Source: Acidobacteriota bacterium (GTDB taxonomy: Bacteria > Acidobacteriota > Terriglobia > Terriglobales > Acidobacteriaceae). Taken from it: 9,180 nt of DNA. The notes below the pieces were generated by a model. The model ran no database searches and was not told where the DNA came from. It saw only the letters and a list, made by a program, of their open reading frames with translations. Positions 1-6,714 of this stretch are shown in pieces. Numbering within the stretch: position 1 is the stretch's first letter; the number at the start of each line of letters is the position of its first letter. The position numbers were made by a program, and so were the translations under genes. The DNA lies in contig JAJYAE010000176.1 in assembly GCA_021779695.1 (NCBI GenBank), forward strand, positions 1 to 9,180, read 5' to 3'.

Positions 1-2044
1 CCATGTGAACATTGTCGTCGCCCGTACCGTGCACCAGCAGCAGCCGCCCGTGCAGCTTCGCCGCCGAGTTCACCACTGAGAAATCCTTATACCCCTCGGG
101 AAAGTCCGCGGGCATGCTCATGTAGCGCTCCGTGTAGATCGAGTCGTACAGGTGCCAGTCCGTCACCGGCGCCACCGACACCCCTGCCCTGAAGCGGTCC
201 GAGTGCGTCATCGCATACAGCGTGAAGGTGCCGCCCCAACTCCAGCCCCACCAGCCCAGCCGCTTCGGGTCCAGTTGCGGATACTTCGCCAGCGCCGCAT
301 CCACCACCGCCAGTTGATCCTCCAGCTGCACCGGCCCAAAGTTGTGATACGCTGCCTGCGCAAAGTCGCGCCCGCGCATCCCCGTCCCGCGATTGTCCGC
401 ATGCAGCACGGCGAATCCATGCTCCGCCAGCAGCTCATCAAACAGCAGCGAATCGCTCCATCGGTTCGCCACTTCCTGCGGTCCCGGTCCGCCATAAGGA
501 TTCGTGATCAGCGGCACGCTCGCCGCCGTCGCCGCACCCTTCGGCAGCAGCAGCGTTGCATACAGCGTCGTCCCGTCCTTCGCCTGCACCTGCAACTCCT
601 CCGGTGGACGCAGGTCATACGGCTCCAGCGCATGTGTCTCCCAGAAGATGTGGCACGCGCCCGCTGCATTGCACAGGCTCAGCGCCGGCGCCGTCATCCG
701 CGTTGACACGTGGTCTACATACCCCTCGCCGTGCGGGCCAAACGTGGCATCATGCGTCCCCGGCGTTGTCGTCATCCGCTTCCGCACGCCGTCAAAGCTC
801 ACCTGCCACACTTGCTGCTCCTGCACGTTGCCCTCATTGGACGCGTACTGCACCTCCCGCCGTTGCGGATCCACGTGGTACACCTTCGCCACGTCAAAGT
901 CGCCCTTCGTCAGCTCCCGCACCAGCTTTGCATCGCTGCCCAGAGGATGCGTCTCGTCATAGCTGTATAGATAAATCTGACGATGGCCGTCGCTCCAGTT
1001 CGTCAGCTCCAGCCAGCCGGACTCCGCCGTGACGTCGTAGTCCTCGTCCAGAAACTTCGCGTCGTCAATCTCCAGCACCTTGCGCGTTGTCCCTGCTGAT
1101 AGATCCGCAAAAAAGATCGTCCGCTGCTTGTGGTCGCGCGTCAGCGTCTCAATCCACAGTGTCTTGCGATCCAGCCATCCAAAGCGCGGAATGTAATCCT
1201 GTCCCGCCGTAATCGGCAGCTTCACCCAGTAAATCTTCCCTCCATCCGCCATCACCGCGCCCACGCGCACCGCGGGGTTCGGATCTCCGGGCTGCGGATA
1301 TCGCTGGCCCACCACGCGCGCATGCACCGGTATCCAGTCCGTCAGCGGATACACCGGCACGTCGGCCTCGCTCATTTGCAAAAACGCAAGCCCCTTCGAG
1401 TCCGGCGCCCAGTGGTAGTTCGTCCGCACTCCCAACTCTTCTTCATACACCCAGTCCACTTCGCCATTCAGAATCGTCACGTCCGTTGAAAGCGCCAACG
1501 GCGTCATCGGCGATCCCGGCTCCTTCAGGCGCAACACCACCAGCGAGTGGTTGCGGATAAATGAAATCGACGAGCCATCCGGAGAAAACTTCGGGTCGTC
1601 TTCCGAGCTCGCACCCGTAAATCCCACCTGGATTCCCGTTCCCGTTCCAAGGTCGTAAATCCAGAGCCGGCCGCTGGCGTCAAACAGCAGATGCCGCGAG
1701 TCCGGTGCCCAGATGTAGGACGCCTCCCCGTAGCGCGCGCGATGGTCGCGGGCCTGTTCGTTCTCTCCTGTCGTGCCCGTCAGGGGAGCCAGCTTCTGTC
1801 TGCTGATCAGCACATGCGGCTTGCCTGTCCCAGGATCCAGATCAATCAACTCTCCGCCGTCCATATAGGTCACGTGCTTCCCATCCGGCGACCACACCAG
1901 GTCCTTCGGCACGCGCCCGATCAGCGGACCATGCCCGTAAATCTTCTCCACTGTCAGCGGAATCCCCTGGGCCGCCGCGCGGCGCGTTGGGCTCAATGCG
2001 GTACAGGCAACAAGGGCGGTCAGCAAGATCAAGGAACAACGCAT
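1..2044 (-). CDS. Dipeptidyl-peptidase IV-like S9 family serine peptidase, C-terminus cut by window edge
   Basis: A secreted prolyl-type exopeptidase expected to release X-Pro or X-Ala dipeptides from peptide N-termini in the periplasm or at the cell surface. The frame is open to the left edge, giving 681 visible residues of a family usually near 740-760. The N-terminal part is a beta-propeller carrying the DPP IV glutamate motif DWVYEEE (residues 197-203), which binds the substrate amino terminus. The alpha/beta-hydrolase part holds the nucleophile elbow GWSWGG (Ser602) and the Asp loop HGTGDDNVH (Asp676). The catalytic His lies beyond the edge. I chose the ATG at 2044, which has GGA 7 bases upstream and gives a compact signal peptide (MRCSLILLTALVACTALS). 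The ATG at 2056 has no proper spacing to its AGGG. LVAC at residues 11-14 matches a lipobox, so it may be a lipoprotein; Sec cleavage after AAAQ is the alternative. Separated from the upstream transporter by 220 bases and a terminator. Confidence 0.93.
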   Translation of the reverse strand, partial: MRCSLILLTALVACTALSPTRRAAAQGIPLTVEKIYGHGPLIGRVPKDLVWSPDGKHVTYMDGGELIDLDPGTGKPHVLISRQKLAPLTGTTGENEQARDHRARYGEASYIWAPDSRHLLFDASGRLWIYDLGTGTGIQVGFTGASSEDDPKFSPDGSSISFIRNHSLVVLRLKEPGSPMTPLALSTDVTILNGEVDWVYEEELGVRTNYHWAPDSKGLAFLQMSEADVPVYPLTDWIPVHARVVGQRYPQPGDPNPAVRVGAVMADGGKIYWVKLPITAGQDYIPRFGWLDRKTLWIETLTRDHKQRTIFFADLSAGTTRKVLEIDDAKFLDEDYDVTAESGWLELTNWSDGHRQIYLYSYDETHPLGSDAKLVRELTKGDFDVAKVYHVDPQRREVQYASNEGNVQEQQVWQVSFDGVRKRMTTTPGTHDATFGPHGEGYVDHVSTRMTAPALSLCNAAGACHIFWETHALEPYDLRPPEELQVQAKDGTTLYATLLLPKGAATAASVPLITNPYGGPGPQEVANRWSDSLLFDELLAEHGFAVLHADNRGTGMRGRDFAQAAYHNFGPVQLEDQLAVVDAALAKYPQLDPKRLGWWGWSWGGTFTLYAMTHSDRFRAGVSVAPVTDWHLYDSIYTERYMSMPADFPEGYKDFSVVNSAAKLHGRLLLVHGTGDDNVHM

Positions 2045-2226
2045 CGAAATATCCATCCCTTCAGAGCGCGCAACTCCCTGCACGATGGAACCACTGCATC
2101 CCGGAGCCGTCTGCATTTCAAGAAGTGTAAATCACGAAATCTGCGGCCTACTCGCCGCCGACTTTCATACTCAGAATTTTGACGGCGCGAAAGTACGGCT
2201 CCACTCAAGCATCCAGATCCAAATCG

Positions 2227-2262
2227 AAAAGCCCGCATCAATCCTTCGCTTGCATGCGAGGC
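2227..2262 (-). terminator. Probable intrinsic terminator of the DHA2 transporter gene
   Basis: Read on the minus strand, directly after the transporter's TGA, the arms GCC(T)CGCAT and ATGCGGGC pair as 8 base pairs with one bulged T. The loop is 15 bases, and TTTT follows the second arm immediately. Its place 3 bases past the stop codon supports the call. The bulge, the long loop and the short T run make it moderate rather than strong. Confidence 0.5.
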
Positions 2263-2264
2263 GC

Positions 2265-3893
2265 TCAGTCAGCCGGGGCCGCTTGCCGCGATCGAAACCG
2301 CGGCTTCTTCATCAGGTAACCGATCGGAATCAGGCACACCGTCAGGATCACCAGCGCGTGGATGGTATCGATATAGGCCAGCACATCCGCCTGCTGCACC
2401 ATCATCCGGTAGGCCTGCGCCATGGCGCCGCTCGTGGCCCCTGCCGCAGAGTAACCTCCACTCTTCAACATCCCGCTCAGCCCACGGCTGAGGATGCGAT
2501 AGTTGGCCGCACCGGGATAAACATGCGCCGCAAGATAGTTCTGGTGCGCCTGCGCCCGTCGCACCAGCATCGTGCTGATAAATGAAATGCCAAGACTGCC
2601 GCCGATGTTGCGTGCCAGCGCCGTCAGGCCAGACACCTCGTTGTTCTTTTCCTGCGGCACTCCCACATAGGACATCACGCTGATCGGCACAAAAAGAAAC
2701 GGCATCCCCAGCACCATGATGACGCGCCAGCTCGCCGCATCCCAGAAGCTGATGCTCAAATCGAGACTCGAAATCCGCCAGATTCCAAAACTCACCCACG
2801 CAAATCCAAAGCAGATCATCGCCCGCGGATCCACCTTTTGCCCGATAAATCCCACAATCGGCAGCAGCAGAATCAGAACCAGCCCGCCCAGCGAGAGCAC
2901 CATGCCGGCCTCCATCGCCGTGTAACCCATCACCTCCTGCAGAAACTGCGGAATCATCACCGTCGTCGCGTAAAGTGCCGCGCCAATCACCAGCATCACC
3001 ACCTGCGTCATGCTGAAGTTACGGCTGCGATACAGAGAAAGATCGATGATCGGATGCGCCGCCTTCATCTCGCGCCACAAAAACCCAATCAGCCCGATTC
3101 CCGCAAGAAACGCGCAGCCCACAATGAAGTTCGATCCGAACCAGTCCTTCTCCTGCCCCTTGTCGAGCATGATCTGCAGCGCGCCAATCGTCACCACCAG
3201 CAGGCCAAGTCCAATCGCGTCGACGCTGCCGGCCTTCTTGCGAAGCCGCGCCAGATACGGCGGATCTTCCACAATGCGGCTGGTCAAAAAAATCGAAAGA
3301 ATTCCAACAGGGATGTTCAGGAAGAAGATCCAGCGCCACGTGTAGTTGTCGGTGATCCAGCCGCCAATCGTCGGCCCAATCGCCGGAGCCACCACCACCG
3401 CCATACCGTAAATCGCAAACGCAACACTGCGCTTCTCAGGGGAAAAGGTGTCCGCAAGAATCGCCCGCTCGCTGGGCTGAAGGCCTCCGCCCGCCGCGCC
3501 CTGAAAAATACGAAAAAGGACCAGCATCGCAAGCGAGTTGGCCAGGCCGCAGCAAAACGAAAACACCGTAAACGCCACAACACAGCTCATGTAAAACCGC
3601 TTGCGGCCAATGCGGTTGGCGATCCAGCCGCTGATCGGCAACACGATGGCGTTGGACACCAGATAGGAGGTCAGAACCCATGTCGCTTCTTCGTAGCTCG
3701 CGCCCAGAGAACCGGCGATGTGCGGCAGTGCCACATTGGCGATCGACGAATCGAGCGCCTCCATGAACGTAGCCAGCGTCACCGTAAACGCAATCACCCA
3801 CGGGTTGAACCGCGGCTTCCACGTCTCATCAAAATGAAACTCGCTGTCGGCATCCCGCGCTTTGGCAGGAGTGGCCGCAGTTGACTGCGCCAT
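2265..3893 (-). CDS. EmrB-like DHA2 family (MFS, 14-helix) multidrug efflux transporter
   Basis: An inner-membrane proton-driven exporter of the EmrB/QacA group, expected to expel hydrophobic toxic compounds. The 542 residues fit this family. Signature motifs appear in order: LDSSIANVALP in helix 1 (47-57), GWIANRIGRKR (motif A, 89-99), RIFQGAAGGG (motif B, 128-137) and VAPAIGPTIGGW (antiporter motif C, 168-179), then WRWIFFLNIPVG. Mid-protein stretches such as ALQIMLDKG and PIIDLSLYRSRNF resemble E. coli EmrB as I remember it. A long soluble loop with HQ before the last helix is also EmrB-like. The ATG at 3893 has GGGAG 5 bases upstream. EmrB normally works with the membrane-fusion protein EmrA and TolC, but neither lies next to it here: the flanking genes are a peptidase and an oxidoreductase. 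The partner may be elsewhere, or the pump may act alone. The substrate cannot be read from the sequence. Confidence 0.93.
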   Translation of the reverse strand: MAQSTAATPAKARDADSEFHFDETWKPRFNPWVIAFTVTLATFMEALDSSIANVALPHIAGSLGASYEEATWVLTSYLVSNAIVLPISGWIANRIGRKRFYMSCVVAFTVFSFCCGLANSLAMLVLFRIFQGAAGGGLQPSERAILADTFSPEKRSVAFAIYGMAVVVAPAIGPTIGGWITDNYTWRWIFFLNIPVGILSIFLTSRIVEDPPYLARLRKKAGSVDAIGLGLLVVTIGALQIMLDKGQEKDWFGSNFIVGCAFLAGIGLIGFLWREMKAAHPIIDLSLYRSRNFSMTQVVMLVIGAALYATTVMIPQFLQEVMGYTAMEAGMVLSLGGLVLILLLPIVGFIGQKVDPRAMICFGFAWVSFGIWRISSLDLSISFWDAASWRVIMVLGMPFLFVPISVMSYVGVPQEKNNEVSGLTALARNIGGSLGISFISTMLVRRAQAHQNYLAAHVYPGAANYRILSRGLSGMLKSGGYSAAGATSGAMAQAYRMMVQQADVLAYIDTIHALVILTVCLIPIGYLMKKPRFRSRQAAPAD

Positions 3894-4196
3894 GCGCGCT
3901 CCCGTGAGGATTCGTATCGTGCAATGCGACCTGGTGACCAGGGCAGGAAAAATGCAACTCAGCCGAGCCAGGAAGTCGTTGCTCTCGGCCAGGGAAGTCC
4001 CGGGGACGCTTCAACCTTCAAGCAGACCTGCTCACAGCATAAAGCAAGCGTCCAGCACTGTGTTCACCCCATCACAACCTGCCTGCGCCATGCATCAGTC
4101 CTTTGCGCAAGACCGGTCCAGCGTGCGACTGAATTCTTTCCCCCCAGGTCTCCATGCCACGCCCTGCCGCCATCGCGGCATCGCCGCCAGCCACAC
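3894..4196. other. 303-base gap upstream of the transporter gene, no gene seen
   Basis: No reading frame with a ribosome site and protein-like composition is seen on either strand; long plus-strand frames crossing it are Arg/His/Pro-rich shadows of the flanking genes. Next to the oxidoreductase stop there are three alternating arms, GCCGC (4166), GCGGC (4175) and GCCGC (4183), which could form either of two small hairpins without a T run. Next to the transporter there are dyads and CCAGG repeats (listed separately). A weak minus-strand -10-like TATGCT sits at 4036-4041 without a good -35. The promoter of the transporter probably lies in this gap but I cannot place it. Confidence 0.6.
3930..4007. 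promoter_or_regulatory. Candidate operator region: two dyads and CCAGG direct repeats before the transporter
   Basis: There is a perfect 13-base dyad CCTGGTGACCAGG at 3930-3942, centred about 43 bases before the transporter start. A second, perfect 11-base dyad GTCCCGGGGAC lies at 3997-4007. Between them GCCAGG followed by AAGT occurs twice (3967-3976 and 3988-3998), 21 bases apart, or two helical turns; the first dyad carries a third CCAGG. Efflux genes of this class are often controlled by TetR or MarR repressors that bind short dyads near the promoter. No regulator gene is in the window, so the role is inferred from shape and position only. Confidence 0.3.
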
Positions 4197-5516
4197 CTAG
4201 ATCTTCGGCTCCCATCCCGGCTGATACTTGCGGCCCCAGTACGTCATCGCTTCCGCATCGCCCAGGATCCTGCCGTCTTTGGTGTCCAGCTTCAGCTCGC
4301 GTTGCACAAACCACGCAATGTTTGTCAGTTGCAGCATCGTCACCGCAACATTGCCCACCGCAACCGGCGAATGCAGCGGCTCGCCCTTGCGGATGCCTGC
4401 GATGAAATTTGCAAAATGCAGATCGGTCATCGAGTCTGCGCCAACAAGGTCCGCCGTCGTTGCTGCCTCGCCCGCCTTGTACTCGCTGATGACCTTCCCA
4501 TCCAGGTCGTAGTGGATGTACCCGCCCCGGTCAATCAGAATCGTCCCTTCCGTGCCTTCGATCAGCGAACCGCGCCCGCGGTTGAAGTACCGCATCCCCT
4601 GGCAGCTCGTGCTCTCCCACGCAATCATCTTGTCCGCGTATTCGTAGCTGGTCACAATCGTGTCGTAAAACTGCCAGTCATCCTTGTACGCGTACCGCCC
4701 GCCCGAAGCTGTCACCTTTTCAGGAAAATCCACGCCCAGCGCCCAGCGGCACACGTCCACTTCATGCGTCCCGTTGTTCAGCGCCTCACCCGTGCCCCAC
4801 GTGCGGAACCAATGCCAGTTATAGGGCTGCACGTTGTCGGTGTACTCCTGTCGCGGCGCGGGCCCCTGCCACAAATCCCAGTCCAGCGTCGCCGGCACTG
4901 GCGCAGGCTTCCCATGCCCAATCGACTTCCGCGTGTTGTTGTACCAGCACTTCGCAAAGTAAGGCCGCCCAATCAGCCCTCCATGAATCTTCCCCACCAC
5001 ATCAATCGTGTACGGCGATGAGCGCTGCTGTGTCCCCATCTGCACCAGCTTGCCGTACTTCCGTTGCGCCTCCACCAGCAGCGCTCCCTCCGCCGGATTG
5101 TGGCTGCACGGCTTCTCCACATACACGTGCTTGCCCGACTGCAGCGCCAGAATCGACATCGGCGTGTGCCAGTGGTCCGGCGTCGCAATCGTCACCGCAT
5201 CCACATCCTTGCTCTCCAGCACCTTGCGAAAATCCTGCGCCGTCGCCGGTGCCGTGCCCATCTGCTTTTCCGTCGCCGCCGCAAACCGCGCCAGGATATT
5301 CGTCTCAACATCTGCCACATGCGTAATGCGCGCTGCATCCCGGTTCGCATGGATTCCCTGCAAGTGCGCATAGGCCCGGCTGTTCAGCCCGATGACTGCA
5401 AAATTCAGCCGCTCGTTGGCCCCCTTGATCTGTCCATAGCTCTTGGCTGTCGCACTCACCGCCAGCCCCGCCGCTCCCACGGCCAGCGTGTCCAGGAACT
5501 CCCTGCGTGTCACCAT
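4197..5516 (-). CDS. Tat-exported Gfo/Idh/MocA family oxidoreductase
   Basis: A 439-residue NAD(P)-dependent sugar dehydrogenase-like protein sent folded across the inner membrane. The N-terminus MVTRREFLDTLAVGAAGLAVSA is a Tat signal (RREFL at 4-8). It is followed by a Rossmann domain with V-I-G-L-N-S-R-A (41-48), acidic D69 at the end of the second strand, ATPDHWHT (111-118) and the family's VEKP (133-136, catalytic-type Lys135). The C-terminal domain holds LDWDLWQGPAP (211-221) and NNGTHEVDVCRW (247-258), whose His251 and Asp254 are the likely active-site pair. The start at 5516 is decided by GGAGG 8 bases upstream and by the Tat motif; extending to 5579 would bury the twin Arg behind 21 unlikely residues. 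Substrate unknown. The GH109 glycosidases share this fold and also use NAD, so a hydrolase role cannot be excluded. It is transcribed alone, after the J-domain gene's terminator. Confidence 0.92.
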   Translation of the reverse strand: MVTRREFLDTLAVGAAGLAVSATAKSYGQIKGANERLNFAVIGLNSRAYAHLQGIHANRDAARITHVADVETNILARFAAATEKQMGTAPATAQDFRKVLESKDVDAVTIATPDHWHTPMSILALQSGKHVYVEKPCSHNPAEGALLVEAQRKYGKLVQMGTQQRSSPYTIDVVGKIHGGLIGRPYFAKCWYNNTRKSIGHGKPAPVPATLDWDLWQGPAPRQEYTDNVQPYNWHWFRTWGTGEALNNGTHEVDVCRWALGVDFPEKVTASGGRYAYKDDWQFYDTIVTSYEYADKMIAWESTSCQGMRYFNRGRGSLIEGTEGTILIDRGGYIHYDLDGKVISEYKAGEAATTADLVGADSMTDLHFANFIAGIRKGEPLHSPVAVGNVAVTMLQLTNIAWFVQRELKLDTKDGRILGDAEAMTYWGRKYQPGWEPKI

Positions 5517-5524
5517 CGTCTCTT

Positions 5525-5529
5525 CCTCC
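5525..5529 (-). promoter_or_regulatory. Shine-Dalgarno site fixing the oxidoreductase start
   Basis: GGAGG (followed by AAGAG) on the minus strand, 8 bases before the ATG at 5516. This is the best ribosome site in the window. It shows that translation starts at the Tat signal rather than at the upstream in-frame ATG at 5579. Confidence 0.85.
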
Positions 5530-5609
5530 GCATCGCTTGGGTGTGCATTTGCAAACGTGACCATGCTAACCCAAGCCATGGCTCATCCGCCTTCCGCAAC
5601 CGTCAATGC

Positions 5610-5645
5610 AAAACGGCTGCTGCGACCAAGCGTCGCAACAGCCGT
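5610..5645 (-). terminator. Strong intrinsic terminator of the J-domain gene
   Basis: Read on the minus strand, 52 bases after the J-domain stop codon, the arms ACGGCTGTTGCGAC and GTCGCAGCAGCCGT pair over 14 positions with a single G-U wobble. They close a 5-base loop GCTTG. A run of T follows the second arm (TTTTGC including the last paired base). On the plus strand no T run follows the stem, so it should work in the minus direction only. It separates the J-domain gene from the oxidoreductase gene, which must have its own promoter in about 95 bases; TTGACG at 5601-5606 is a possible -35 but I see no matching -10. Confidence 0.75.
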
Positions 5646-5697
5646 CTTGTGCAGTTCCAGGGAAATCGTGTACCAGGTTCAGAAATACTCGCGGAGC

Positions 5698-6543
5698 CTA
5701 GGCCGCATAGGCCTCCCGGGGCTGTCCGTCACTGGCCTCCTCGACGTCCAACTCCTCAGGAGCCTTCGCTTCCTCTGCCTTGCTCACCTTCCGGCGCTCG
5801 GCCACGTTAAAGCGGCGATCGATCCGGTTGGCTCGCGTATCCGGCAATCCAAGCCGGCGCTCTTTTCTGTTCTTCCGGCGCTCGGCTCTCTTGTGCAGGC
5901 GCGCATCCTGCTGCAACTCAGTCTCAATCGAATGGGCAGCGTCCACAGCTTCGTCAACGTAAATATCGAATTGCGTGGGTTCGTCCGACTCGTTCTCCAC
6001 GCCAGAGGTCAGCAGCTTGTTCAGGATCGGAAGGTTCGCACGCTGCGACTCCACAAAGTCCACTCCCGCCACCGTCAGCGTAAAGTCCGAGTTGTCCGCC
6101 TTCGTGATAAAGCCCTTCCGCTCCAGATACCACGTCGTAAAGTCGAGGTAGTCCCGCGGAAAACCCATCTGCGCCTCCACCTCTGCCAGCGGAACCTCGG
6201 GTGAATAGGGATTCGCACGCCGACGGTAGTAAAGCACCGCCAGCACGCCCAACCGCCGGTTCAGCTCGCCTTCCAGATTGTCCATGAAGTCGATCTTGGT
6301 CGACATCGGCACCGGATGAACAGGCTCCTGCACCCGCTTCGCGTCATACTCCGCGCGCCGGTCAGGATTCGACAGCACGTCATACGCCGTCTTCAGCTGG
6401 TTAAACTTGTCCGAATCACCCGACTTCGGATTGTCCGGATGATATCGCGCCGCCAGAAAACGGTACACACGGTGAATCGTGTCGTGATCGGCATGTGGAC
6501 TGATCTGCAGGAACTCGTAAAAGCTGACGTTTTTCGGCGACAT
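5698..6543 (-). CDS. J-domain (DnaJ-like) protein with winged-helix-like middle and Arg-rich heptad tail
   Basis: A 281-residue cytoplasmic protein without signal or membrane segment. Residues 5-70 are a J domain with the HPD motif (35-37) needed to stimulate the ATPase of an Hsp70/DnaK partner, ending in the usual YDVLSNPDRRAEYD. The Gly/Phe region, Cys-rich zinc repeats and client-binding domains of true DnaJ are absent, so this is a class III-type J protein. Residues about 90-170 (RRLGVLAVLYYRR, PLAEVEAQMGFP, DFTTWYLERKGFI, FTLTVAGVDFV) look like a winged helix-turn-helix, which suggests nucleic-acid or protein binding. Residues 221-255 are five tandem Arg-rich heptads, and the last 25 residues are acidic. 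The ATG at 6543 has AGGA 7 bases upstream. There is a strong terminator downstream. The partner and target are unknown; the function is inferred from the J domain only. Confidence 0.88.
   Translation of the reverse strand: MSPKNVSFYEFLQISPHADHDTIHRVYRFLAARYHPDNPKSGDSDKFNQLKTAYDVLSNPDRRAEYDAKRVQEPVHPVPMSTKIDFMDNLEGELNRRLGVLAVLYYRRRANPYSPEVPLAEVEAQMGFPRDYLDFTTWYLERKGFITKADNSDFTLTVAGVDFVESQRANLPILNKLLTSGVENESDEPTQFDIYVDEAVDAAHSIETELQQDARLHKRAERRKNRKERRLGLPDTRANRIDRRFNVAERRKVSKAEEAKAPEELDVEEASDGQPREAYAA
5788..5886. repeat. 15-base in-frame direct repeats within the heptad tail of the J-domain gene
   Basis: CTTCCGGCGCTCGGC occurs at 5788-5802 and again at 5872-5886, exactly 84 bases apart (28 codons, four heptads). 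A shorter copy CCGGCGCTC lies at 5854-5862. On the coding (minus) strand the copies encode A-E-R-R-K, A-E-R-R-K and E-R-R. The repeats underlie five protein heptads starting E221, E228, D235, D242 and E249. Confidence 0.8.
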
Positions 6544-6714
6544 GCGTTTTTCCTTGCACAGCGAATTCCATGACCCGTGCTTTCCCTACCTCGTATTCAA
6601 GCACTAACCTGCTGTGGAATACATCCTCCCCATGTAACCGTTCTGTTGTAACGGACGTGGTACTTTGGTGGATAAGGCCCTTTACACTCGCGCGCTTGTC
6701 GCAAAACCTGTCCC

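Noticed and set aside
2838..3884. 348-residue plus-strand open frame opposite the transporter
   Set aside because: Arg/His/Gln-rich translation typical of the antisense of a membrane protein gene; no motif, and fully covered by the EmrB-like gene.
4163..4187. GCCGC/GCGGC/GCCGC arms after the oxidoreductase stop, considered as a terminator or switch
   Set aside because: Five-base arms in G+C-rich sequence, no T run, and no sign of a ligand-binding fold.
3924..5021. 365-residue plus-strand open frame opposite the oxidoreductase
   Set aside because: It is dominated by Arg, His, Pro and Gln, lacks any family motif or ribosome site, and runs antisense to a gene with clear motifs. Strand-wide C excess removes stop codons and creates such frames.
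5517..5579. N-terminal extension of the oxidoreductase to the ATG at 5579
   Set aside because: It would add 21 residues before the twin-arginine signal, and the only good Shine-Dalgarno serves the ATG at 5516.
6638..6654. Inverted repeat CCGTT-7-AACGG between the amidohydrolase and J-domain genes, considered as a terminator
   Set aside because: The stem is only 5 base pairs and no T run follows on the minus strand; likely chance.
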